NCBI GenBank assembly: GCA_903868375.1
Contig: CAIPVD010000010.1
Location: 1-6,664 of the forward strand
Source of the DNA: an uncultured delta proteobacterium
GTDB lineage: Bacteria > UBA10199 > GCA-002796325 > 1-14-0-20-49-13
Direction of reading: 5' to 3'
Length of the DNA: 6,664 nt
Under the pieces are notes generated by a model, which saw only the letters and a list, made by a program, of their open reading frames with translations, made no database searches and was not told the origin of the DNA. Each line of letters starts with the position of its first letter. Within the stretch, counting starts at the first letter, position 1. Both the position numbers and the translations under genes were made by a program. Below, piece by piece: positions 1 through 6,664 of the stretch.

Positions 1-546
1 ACGGCCAAAGTCGATGTTCTAAAATTCGATAGAACTCCGCCAAAAGATATATTAGCAGGTGGAAATAAAGTCGCTCCTATCGCGAGTGAAGATGCTGGCG
101 CTATGCTTGTCGAACCGGTCATGTCCTTTAGTGCGGGGACGAAATATGTCCTATCGATCGATCCTTACGGAAAAGATGGAAAATTGTCGAAAGGTGGAGA
201 AAATCTCTTGGCTAAGCTATGTGACCTGCTGGCAAAAAATGCCGGAACCAATTTCGATATATACTTTGCGCAATATGACCCTAATGTGAAAATAACCGAT
301 AACGATGCTTTCTCGCAGTTCATTACGACAGCTGTGAATTATAGATTTGCTGTCAATTCATTTCCTATGAAAGAGGAGTTGCTGATACCTGGCGATAATA
401 AGCACAGTGAAAGTTTAGACAGAAGAAAATTATATATCGTGATGAACCCGCATACAAGTGCCTTGATATCGGAAGGCGATGCCAAAGACATAATAAAGAA
501 TGCGCATGCTTTCAGGTATTTCGATAGCGGCAAAACAGACAAATAA
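1..546 (+). CDS. C-terminal part of an unidentified protein, possibly with an OmpA/MotB-like domain (5' truncated)
   Basis: The frame is open from the first base to the TAA at 544-546, giving 181 codons with the true start beyond the left edge. The first internal ATG (103) is not a convincing start because the reading frame and protein-like composition continue upstream of it. I do not recognise the family with confidence. From about fragment residue 38 to 150 the layout resembles an OmpA/MotB peptidoglycan-binding domain: a strand-like segment PVMSFSAG (39-46), a helix GGENLLAKLCDLLAKN (65-80), a strand FDIYFAQYD (85-93), a region with NYRFAV (113-118) where the family has its RAxAV helix, and a last strand DRRKLYIVMNP (140-150) like the family's NRRVEIVI. 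The usual GHTD-type motif is not intact, so peptidoglycan binding is doubtful. The gene converges on uvrB with no spacer. It could equally be an unrelated alpha/beta protein. Confidence 0.75.
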   Translation, partial: TAKVDVLKFDRTPPKDILAGGNKVAPIASEDAGAMLVEPVMSFSAGTKYVLSIDPYGKDGKLSKGGENLLAKLCDLLAKNAGTNFDIYFAQYDPNVKITDNDAFSQFITTAVNYRFAVNSFPMKEELLIPGDNKHSESLDRRKLYIVMNPHTSALISEGDAKDIIKNAHAFRYFDSGKTDK

Positions 547-2526
547 TCAGGAACCTAGCCCCTTTTCTTCCAATTTACTTATTTCATCTCTTAGCTCCGC
601 GGCTTTTTCGAAGTCGAGTTTTTTTGCGGCGTTGAACATCTCTTTGCGCAACTTTGCGACCTTTTTCGGTATATCGCGAGGATCGACCGCTTCCACTCCT
701 GCGATGGGAATGGTCGGGTAATCGGCTTCGTAGATGGAGCTTAAGATATCGGTGATATCCTTCTTGATCGTCTCTGGCGTTATTCCATTCTTTTTGTTGT
801 ATGCCTCTTGCAATTTTCGGCGCCTGTTCGTTTCGCCCATCGCGCGCTCCATCGAGCCGGTTATTTTATCGGCATACATTATCACTTCGCCGCCGACGTT
901 TCTCGATGCGCGGCCGAATGTTTGAATAAGAGAACGTTCGCTACGCAAGAATCCTTCCTTGTCTGCATCTAGAATTGCGACTAGCGAAACCTCCGGCAGG
1001 TCCAGGCCTTCGCGGAGTAAGTTGATACCAACTAGCACATCGAATTTGCCGAGGCGCAGGTCGCGCAGCAGGGCAATTCGCTCCATCGATTCAACATCCG
1101 AATGCAGGTAACGAGTTTTAATTCCCTGTTCCTGCAGATAACCGGATAGATCTTCGGCCATTCTTTTTGTGAGCGTTGTTGCAAGTACGCGTTCGCCACG
1201 TGCCGTGCGTATTAATATTTCTTTTTCCAGATCTTTTATCTGGCCCTTTATCGGGCGGACGCTTAATTTTGGATCGAGCAAGCCCGTTGGCCGAACGACC
1301 TGCTCGACAACGTTCTTGCCCGAATGCTTGAACTCGTATTCGGATGGCGTAGCGGAAGTGTAGATGACTTGGTTCATTCGCGCTTCGAATTCGGGAAAGT
1401 CAAGCGGCCGGTTGTCAAGCGCAGATGGAAGGCGAAATCCGTATTCAACGAGTGTCGTCTTTCGGCTTTTATCGCCCTTGAACATGCCGCCAATTTGCGG
1501 AACGGTGATGTGGCTTTCGTCTATGAATAGGAGCATGTCCTTCGGGAAATAGTCGAGTAGGGTGCGCGGCGGTTGCCCTTTTGTGCGGCCATCTAGATAG
1601 CGCGAATAGTTCTCTATACCTTTGCAAAAGCCGATCTCTTCCATCAACTCCAGGTCATAGTTCGTGCGTTGTTTAATGCGGTGGGCTTCAAGTATCTTTC
1701 CGCTCTGCTCGAAAAATTTTAAGTGTTCTTCCAACTCGACCTTTATGCCCGCGATCGCCTCTTTTAAACGCGCTTCCGGCGCCACATAGTGGCTGTTTGG
1801 GTAGATAGCGATCTTATCTATTTGTGCCTCTAGCTCGCCGGTCAAATAATCTATCTCGCTGATCCGTTCTATTTCATCGCCGAAGAATTCGACGCGCACC
1901 GCTTTCAGGTCTTCGTACGCCGGAAATATCTCGACCGTTTCTCCTCGCACGCGGAATGTGCCTCTGTGAAAGTCGATGTCGTTACGTTCATATTGTATCT
2001 CGATCAATTTTCGAAGCACTTCGTTTCGGTCTATAGCCTGGCCTTTTTGCAGGTCCAGGTGCATCTTCGAATACGAATCGGGAGAACCCAAGCCATATAT
2101 GCAAGAGACGCTCGCGATGATTATCACGTCGTTCCTGGTCAAGAGCGCATGCGTGGCGGAATGGCGAAGGCGGTCTATCGCGTCGTTAATGGCCGAATCC
2201 TTTTCGATGAAAACATCTTGCGCGGGAAGATAAGCCTCCGGCTGGTAATAATCGTAGTAGCTTACGAAATATTCTACCGCGTTATTTGGAAATAGTTGCT
2301 TGAACTCTTGATAAAGCTGCGCCGCCAGCGTTTTGTTTGGCGCCATGATGAGCGAAGGCTTTCCGGTGTTTGCAATGACATGCGCCATCGTAAAGCCCTT
2401 GCCGCTTCCGGTCACGCCCAAAAGTGTTTGATGCTTCTCGCCGCGCAGAACTCCGTTCGTAAGCTTCTCTATAGCCTGCGGCTGGTCGCCTTTGGGGACA
2501 AATGTTGTTACTAGTTCAAATGGCAT
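547..2526 (-). CDS. uvrB: Excinuclease ABC subunit B (UvrB), with atypical Walker A
   Basis: UvrB is the damage-verification helicase of nucleotide excision repair. It is loaded onto DNA by UvrA, inserts a beta-hairpin to probe the lesion and recruits UvrC for dual incision. The 659 residues match the family's usual length (about 670). Visible motifs are Walker A GVTGSGKG (37-44), beta-hairpin YYDYYQPEAYLP (90-101), Walker B-type DESH (336-339), TSATPSEYE, GINLLREGLDLPEVSL, motif VI QTFGRASRN (535-543, arginines 539 and 542) and a C-terminal UVR domain (about 619-653) for UvrC contact. The ATG at 2526 is the only plausible start: an in-frame stop lies four codons upstream and the N-terminus aligns with known UvrBs at the KGDQPQAI segment. 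Oddity: Walker A ends in Gly44 instead of Thr/Ser, although Lys43 is intact. No clear Shine-Dalgarno precedes it. It lies 62 bases after tamB on the same strand, so cotranscription is possible. No LexA-type box was recognised upstream. Confidence 0.98.
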   Translation of the reverse strand: MPFELVTTFVPKGDQPQAIEKLTNGVLRGEKHQTLLGVTGSGKGFTMAHVIANTGKPSLIMAPNKTLAAQLYQEFKQLFPNNAVEYFVSYYDYYQPEAYLPAQDVFIEKDSAINDAIDRLRHSATHALLTRNDVIIIASVSCIYGLGSPDSYSKMHLDLQKGQAIDRNEVLRKLIEIQYERNDIDFHRGTFRVRGETVEIFPAYEDLKAVRVEFFGDEIERISEIDYLTGELEAQIDKIAIYPNSHYVAPEARLKEAIAGIKVELEEHLKFFEQSGKILEAHRIKQRTNYDLELMEEIGFCKGIENYSRYLDGRTKGQPPRTLLDYFPKDMLLFIDESHITVPQIGGMFKGDKSRKTTLVEYGFRLPSALDNRPLDFPEFEARMNQVIYTSATPSEYEFKHSGKNVVEQVVRPTGLLDPKLSVRPIKGQIKDLEKEILIRTARGERVLATTLTKRMAEDLSGYLQEQGIKTRYLHSDVESMERIALLRDLRLGKFDVLVGINLLREGLDLPEVSLVAILDADKEGFLRSERSLIQTFGRASRNVGGEVIMYADKITGSMERAMGETNRRRKLQEAYNKKNGITPETIKKDITDILSSIYEADYPTIPIAGVEAVDPRDIPKKVAKLRKEMFNAAKKLDFEKAAELRDEISKLEEKGLGS

Positions 2527-2534
2527 GCAGATGC

Positions 2535-2562
2535 TTTATAAACCCTGATAAGATTTTAACAA
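2535..2562 (-). promoter_or_regulatory. Candidate sigma70-type promoter for uvrB, possibly leaderless
   Basis: On the minus strand, TTGTTA (2562-2557, 4 of 6 matches to TTGACA) is followed after 16 bases by TATAAA (2540-2535, 5 of 6 matches to TATAAT). The -10 ends only 8 bases before the uvrB ATG, which would put the transcription start at or within a base or two of the start codon. That agrees with the lack of a recognisable Shine-Dalgarno. The region is AT-rich, so a chance match is quite possible; uvrB could instead be read through from tamB. Confidence 0.35.
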
Positions 2563-2588
2563 CTGATATTTTTAGCGCAGGTGCGGAT

Positions 2589-4916
2589 TCAATATCTCTT
2601 ATGCCATTCGATAAGGGCGGTTGCGTTCGTACCATTGGGGGCGGTGGTATTGTTCCCGCTGGAAGGTGTTTGAACGTTTGTATTTATAACCCAGCCCTTT
2701 CCAAGACTTCTTTGAAGGCCGACCTGTTCGCTCGAAGTCGAGCTGGTAGTCCCTGCGTTCAGCGATGTTCTCTTACCGAGCTTTAATTTTGCGGAGAACG
2801 CACCCGTTTTGGGATCGTAGTTCACTCTCTGGATGGGAGTTGAAGCCAGGACAAAGAGCGAGGTAAGCGCAATTGCGCGATCGGCTATTGCAGAGCTCAT
2901 GTTGCCTACAGAAGATGCGTCGCCCGCATTAAGATTGTCGAACGGCTCGCCGTAGATAAGCGTTGCTATAATATTGTCCTGCGACATTGGCGGTTCGGAT
3001 TCGAAATAAACGCTTGGCCGTTCTACTGTTCCTACAAGATTGATGCTTATGGTGTAATCCACATAGGCGACCTTTACTTGCCCCTTTATTTCAGACTGAT
3101 TAAGCGGCTCTCCGAACTTAATCTCGAACGATTCAAGTGTTGCGTCGCGGTGGAATAGATTTAGTGGAACGCTGTTCACTATTATATTTCCCGTAATGTC
3201 ATCGTTCTTTATCCTCATGTCCACATCGATAGGTACTGGCGCCTTTAAGGACTTGGAGATAAACCTGACGGGCTGGCTCTTTGGTGTTGATATGCCGATA
3301 TCGTAATGGATCTTGGTCTTCTTTTGAGGATTTATGGCTTCCTTTGTTATCCTTTCGTCGGGATAGACCCTGGGAAAAGATGGGGGTTTCAGATCGGGCA
3401 GTTCGATCTTTATATCGGTAAGCTCCACATCCATCTTTATTTCGGCGCCTTTCATGACACTGACATTTCCGTTGATGTCGATATCAAAGTTCTCCTTTTC
3501 CGAAGAGAGTTTTGTTTCGAAAGATATGGGGAAGTTGCTTGCCTCTGTGAGAGAAGGCACGCTTCCTTTGACAGATAGGGAAACCGTTCCCTCCAGTGAG
3601 TTGAGCGGCGCTGGTATTTCAAAATCCGAGCCCTTCAATATATCTTTTAGCTTCGCGAATTTTTGTATCTCCAACTTTAGGTCCGCGTTCGAAGAGACCT
3701 TCCATTCTTTTGGAGGGTTCGCTAGTATTCCCGAAAAGTTGGCGGCTACATATCCGGACGTAGTCATTATATTGCTATTTGCCGGCGTCATCTCGGCGCG
3801 CAAGCTTCCTTTCGTGGTTTGTGAAAGATCGGGAAAGAGGAACGTTTCTGCGCTTATGCTTAAGTTAAAGGTGATACGCTCTGGAGTTTCATATATTTTC
3901 TGAAAGGATCTGGGTAAACGTTTGAACTTTAAATCGGCGCTGATCGGACAGTTCAGCTGAAGGTTGCCTCGGTTAAATCCGCTGTTGGTCGCTGCCAGCT
4001 CTATCTTGCAACCGGTTACATTTACATTCTTGATAGGATATCCGGTCAAGATAACGTTACCATTCAACTCTTCGCTAAGGCTCTTTGCCGCGATAGTTCC
4101 ATTCGCTGAAAGACCTACGGAGATATCTTTTTGCGTGAAGGTGCCTTTAAGTTGATTATTTAGCATGCCGTCTGCTTCCTTTTGCGCTTGAACATCTAGC
4201 CGCGCACGTGCGCCTGCTTTCAGCTCCGCTTCAATGTTGCCATTCATCTGCCAGTCGTCGTTCAAGAAATGGGAGGGGCTAGCAAGCGCCACGTTCGCTC
4301 GAAGAATGGTGTCAGAGCGAAGATCTCTAAGTTCAGCTGTCAGGTCGCCGCGTTCAAGTTCAGCCGCTTGCGTTGTTTCGATCTTGAAAGATGCCTTTCC
4401 GCTGATGGCCGAATCTTTTTGTTTTATGCCGATCTCGCCAACCTCCACACTTATCGGAAAGAACTTTGCGCTACTGATCCATGTCGGCAAAGATATTTTA
4501 GGCACAGGGAAAGAGTCCCGTTCGTTCTTCTTGCTTGCTTGCGAAATAACTAAGCTCAATCTGCCGCCATTCAGATCAACAGGGCCGACTTCGAGTAAGC
4601 GCGGCATAACTTCCCTGAAACTGTATCTGAAAGCTAAGTCCGCTTTTTCAAAGCACAAAGATTCGAGCAAAGGCTTTTTTTCGATGCAAAGGCCGCCAAA
4701 AGAGATCGATATCTTCTTGTCCAGGAATCCTAGCGATGAGTATGATATATCTAACTTGTCCCATTTTACATCGAGCCCAATTTTTTCTGTATAAGCGGCG
4801 GCCTTTCCAAGAACAGTGCGGTTCAATATAAGCCCCGGCCAGTTCAGAATGGATATAAGACCCGCAACGACCGTAAGAATAACAAAGGCAAGTGCCAATA
4901 AGATATATTTCCACAT
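2589..4916 (-). CDS. tamB: TamB-like translocation and assembly module protein (DUF490 / AsmA-like)
   Basis: TamB family proteins are anchored in the inner membrane and cross the periplasm as a long hydrophobic beta-groove. They partner with TamA and are implicated in outer-membrane protein assembly and phospholipid transfer. With the start at 4916 the protein has 775 residues. An N-terminal membrane anchor spans about residues 4-24 (starting MWKYILLALAF). A long stretch of alternating beta-strand-like sequence follows, then a TamB_C domain in about the last 150 residues, including VERPSVYFESEPPMSQ (631-646), ATLIYG (651-656), a hydrophobic helix around IALTSLFVLA, and a beta-rich end closing with IEWHKRY. 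I chose ATG 4916 over the in-frame ATG at 4967 because AGGAG sits 7 bases upstream, the membrane anchor then begins at once, and tamA overlap is avoided. The protein is much shorter than E. coli TamB (1259 residues), so the groove should be shorter. Placement directly after tamA supports the identity. Confidence 0.9.
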   Translation of the reverse strand: MWKYILLALAFVILTVVAGLISILNWPGLILNRTVLGKAAAYTEKIGLDVKWDKLDISYSSLGFLDKKISISFGGLCIEKKPLLESLCFEKADLAFRYSFREVMPRLLEVGPVDLNGGRLSLVISQASKKNERDSFPVPKISLPTWISSAKFFPISVEVGEIGIKQKDSAISGKASFKIETTQAAELERGDLTAELRDLRSDTILRANVALASPSHFLNDDWQMNGNIEAELKAGARARLDVQAQKEADGMLNNQLKGTFTQKDISVGLSANGTIAAKSLSEELNGNVILTGYPIKNVNVTGCKIELAATNSGFNRGNLQLNCPISADLKFKRLPRSFQKIYETPERITFNLSISAETFLFPDLSQTTKGSLRAEMTPANSNIMTTSGYVAANFSGILANPPKEWKVSSNADLKLEIQKFAKLKDILKGSDFEIPAPLNSLEGTVSLSVKGSVPSLTEASNFPISFETKLSSEKENFDIDINGNVSVMKGAEIKMDVELTDIKIELPDLKPPSFPRVYPDERITKEAINPQKKTKIHYDIGISTPKSQPVRFISKSLKAPVPIDVDMRIKNDDITGNIIVNSVPLNLFHRDATLESFEIKFGEPLNQSEIKGQVKVAYVDYTISINLVGTVERPSVYFESEPPMSQDNIIATLIYGEPFDNLNAGDASSVGNMSSAIADRAIALTSLFVLASTPIQRVNYDPKTGAFSAKLKLGKRTSLNAGTTSSTSSEQVGLQRSLGKGWVINTNVQTPSSGNNTTAPNGTNATALIEWHKRY

Positions 4917-4917
4917 A

Positions 4918-6651
4918 TTAGAACTCCTCTCCAAAACTAAAATAGAACTGCCAGTGCGACTGACCATCTTTTAGAGGATCGCTGTTATGAGCGAGGAAAC
5001 CGTGAGAGATCGTTGTCCTGAAAATGCCGATAGGAGAGGGCCAGCGTACGCCTGCCCCCGGCGACCAATAGACGGGAAAATTCAGCTTAAAACTGGAACC
5101 GCCTAATGCCCCGATATCGACAAAAACGATCGGTTGAAAGTCGAACGGCAGGACGCTCACGAACCTTCCTTCAACGCCGCCGCTTGCGGATGTAAGTGCG
5201 ATGGTGCCAGGCAATGGCAGCTCGCCTCTCTTAAAGCCTCTGATATCGGTAGATCCTCCGAGAAAATAAAGATAAGTGGGAGGTACGTTGCCAAAGTCGC
5301 TGTCGCTTTGCTTTGTGACGGTCGTTGCCAGCATGTACCTTGTGCCAAGAACAAATAGTGGCGGAGAGAATTCTCCAATGTTCCAGAGGAGCTCTCCTCG
5401 CGCTTGCAGCTGCTGGAAGGTGGCGCTTGAAAAAAGGCTCTTATGATTGAAGGTCCCAGAGAATTTAAGATTATAGCCGGTTTGCGGGGCGAGGGCGTTT
5501 ACCTCGTAACTGTGGCTAATAATATTTAAGTTTGCGATGGCGGAAAGAAAATGCGTGATCCCAGGGTTCACGCCGCTTAAGGTGTCGGTGTAGCTAAGCG
5601 CCGGGCCAAAATAAAGATCGTATCTAGCCGTATCAGTATCGAAGCCCGCTGCAGGTACGAATCTGACGCTTGTAGTGAACAGTTCATACTGTTTTTCGTT
5701 AAGGTGGCTAACGGAAAGACTTGGATTAAAATACCACCGCGAAGTGTTGAAATACCACTTAGCGTCCGTATCGAATTCCTGTCTAAGATACGAACCATAG
5801 AGCGAAAGTTTTATCGAGGAACCGAACGTGCCCAGTCTTGATTCTTGCCACGACATTTCGCCTATCCCGTACTCTTCGGTGCTGGCGCCAAAGCCAACTA
5901 TAAAGAGCCTTGGCCGACCGCTTATTATCTTTTGAACGAGCTTTACACCGTCGCTTGAAGGCTCGGTCATGAAGTGGGTGAACTGGGTGACTCCTGCGGT
6001 CTGGGTCCTGTTGGCCGTAAGTGTAAGAAGATCGGCGTCGTAAGGTTTGTTCAATTTGAACGCATCGTATCGCCTAAATATGCGTTCGTCCAAACCTTCG
6101 ACCTTTTCTTCGGAGACGGAAGCTATGACATCGTGGGGCCCGGGCTTGATATTCAATGTTACAACGCCCGTCTCGGCATCTGCTTTTGAAGTGATCTTCG
6201 GAAATGGATAACCGTTACCCCTGAACTCCTTTCGCGACCAATCCTCGATCTGCGAAAGAAGTGAAGGAGTGAGGTATGCTCGAATCGTCTTGCGGCGGCG
6301 ATCGATACGAAAAAATGGGGGAACATCTCCGGTAACAACGACCTTTTTTACGGTCGATCTTTTGCCCGCCTCTATAAGAACGGTTCCGTCGCTCTCCGAA
6401 AACTCCGGTGAAAAGTATCCGCGGTCCTGAAGAAAATTGCGTATGAAGAACTCTGCCTGTGAACGTGGTATCTCTTTCCATGAATCGACGTTCTTATCGC
6501 CGCAGATGAGCTTCTTTTCGTTGTCGGTAAACGATATGATGAACGGTGACTCTATCTTATATCCATCGCAGATCTTATGAAAGTCTGCCGAGGCACGGCC
6601 TGCCACAGACATTGCAAAAAGTAATGCACATATTTTCTTCGCCCAGCACAT
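4918..6651 (-). CDS. tamA: TamA-like Omp85 family outer-membrane protein
   Basis: This is an outer-membrane beta-barrel with periplasmic POTRA domains, the outer-membrane half of the TAM complex. It has 577 residues, the size expected for TamA. A signal peptide (1-22) has lysines 5-6, a hydrophobic core and a likely cleavage after ASA. Three POTRA-like segments can be outlined: about 33-97, 101-170 (containing KKVVVTGD and the helix before GNGYPFPKI), and 174-245. The remaining 330 or so residues fit a 16-stranded barrel, ending in an outer-membrane signature WQFYFSFGEEF with terminal Phe. The Omp85 loop-6 motif is present as GGSTDIRGF (465-473; RGF 471-473). The mature N-terminus holds a cysteine pair (Cys28, Cys50). 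The partner tamB begins one base after the stop, which favours TamA over BamA. The ATG at 6651 places the signal peptide well, but no Shine-Dalgarno is visible in the 13 bases left and the frame stays open to the edge, so a slightly longer start cannot be excluded. Confidence 0.9.
   Translation of the reverse strand: MCWAKKICALLFAMSVAGRASADFHKICDGYKIESPFIISFTDNEKKLICGDKNVDSWKEIPRSQAEFFIRNFLQDRGYFSPEFSESDGTVLIEAGKRSTVKKVVVTGDVPPFFRIDRRRKTIRAYLTPSLLSQIEDWSRKEFRGNGYPFPKITSKADAETGVVTLNIKPGPHDVIASVSEEKVEGLDERIFRRYDAFKLNKPYDADLLTLTANRTQTAGVTQFTHFMTEPSSDGVKLVQKIISGRPRLFIVGFGASTEEYGIGEMSWQESRLGTFGSSIKLSLYGSYLRQEFDTDAKWYFNTSRWYFNPSLSVSHLNEKQYELFTTSVRFVPAAGFDTDTARYDLYFGPALSYTDTLSGVNPGITHFLSAIANLNIISHSYEVNALAPQTGYNLKFSGTFNHKSLFSSATFQQLQARGELLWNIGEFSPPLFVLGTRYMLATTVTKQSDSDFGNVPPTYLYFLGGSTDIRGFKRGELPLPGTIALTSASGGVEGRFVSVLPFDFQPIVFVDIGALGGSSFKLNFPVYWSPGAGVRWPSPIGIFRTTISHGFLAHNSDPLKDGQSHWQFYFSFGEEF
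4924..4932 (-). promoter_or_regulatory. Strong ribosome binding site deciding the tamB start
   Basis: The minus strand reads GGAGAGGAG here, within the last codons of tamA. Its AGGAG core (4928-4924) is 7 bases from the ATG at 4916. The tamA stop TAA (4920-4918) lies between this site and the tamB start with one base to spare, so ribosomes ending tamA would be well placed to begin tamB. The alternative tamB ATG at 4967 has no comparable site. Confidence 0.85.
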
Positions 6652-6664
6652 TTTGTCATTTAAA

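Noticed and set aside
530..600. Intrinsic terminator at the convergent junction
   Set aside because: Short complementary pieces (GGAA and TTCC around a run of G and A) can be paired, but there is no strong stem followed by a T-tract in either direction.
1966..2295. Open frame of 109 codons on the plus strand inside uvrB
   Set aside because: It is antisense to the highly conserved N-terminal third of UvrB; its openness follows from uvrB codon use and it shows no recognisable motif.
2527..2600. LexA/SOS box upstream of uvrB
   Set aside because: I found no palindrome resembling the E. coli-type CTG-N10-CAG or the Gram-positive-type box in the gap; other lineage-specific LexA sites cannot be judged by eye.
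3454..3903. Open frame of 149 codons on the plus strand inside tamB
   Set aside because: It is fully antisense to tamB and its translation has no recognisable motif, so I treat it as a shadow of tamB.
4234..4794. Long open frame (186 codons) on the plus strand antisense to the start of tamB
   Set aside because: It lies wholly inside tamB, its translation is serine-rich and lacks domain-like features, and tamB is strongly supported by family features and a Shine-Dalgarno site.
6649..6659. Alternative ATG at 6659 for tamA
   Set aside because: It is out of frame with tamA; it may belong to the end of an upstream gene, but too little sequence remains to tell.

Overview
The window comes from a Gram-negative (diderm) bacterium of mid-range GC content. 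It carries a TamA-type Omp85 outer-membrane protein beside a TamB-type AsmA-like protein, a pairing that only makes sense with an outer membrane. The style of the TamA N-terminus and the compact TamB suggest a deltaproteobacterial or Bdellovibrio-like lineage. This placement is an impression from sequence style, not a demonstrated assignment.

Layout: almost the whole window is coding. On the plus strand, 1-546 is the 3' end of a gene whose start lies off the left edge. The rest is a minus-strand cluster read from right to left: tamA (6651-4918), tamB (4916-2589) and uvrB (2526-547). tamA and tamB are one base apart, with a strong Shine-Dalgarno sequence for tamB inside the end of tamA, so they look translationally coupled. 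uvrB follows after a 62-base gap that contains a candidate promoter placed so close to the ATG that the message could be leaderless. uvrB and the plus-strand gene converge tail to tail with directly abutting stop codons and no terminator between them.

Functions: TamA and TamB together form the translocation and assembly module, which spans the envelope and is implicated in outer-membrane protein assembly and phospholipid transport. UvrB is the damage-verification helicase of nucleotide excision repair and acts in the cytoplasm with UvrA and UvrC. Nothing in the sequence links the repair gene to the envelope pair beyond adjacency. The truncated plus-strand gene is not confidently recognised; its visible part vaguely resembles an OmpA/MotB-like peptidoglycan-binding domain.

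The most notable observation is in UvrB. The otherwise well-conserved protein has glycine in place of the near-invariant Thr/Ser at the end of the Walker A motif (GSGKG instead of GSGKT). I found no mobile element, CRISPR array, RNA gene, defence system or clearly new multi-gene system here.
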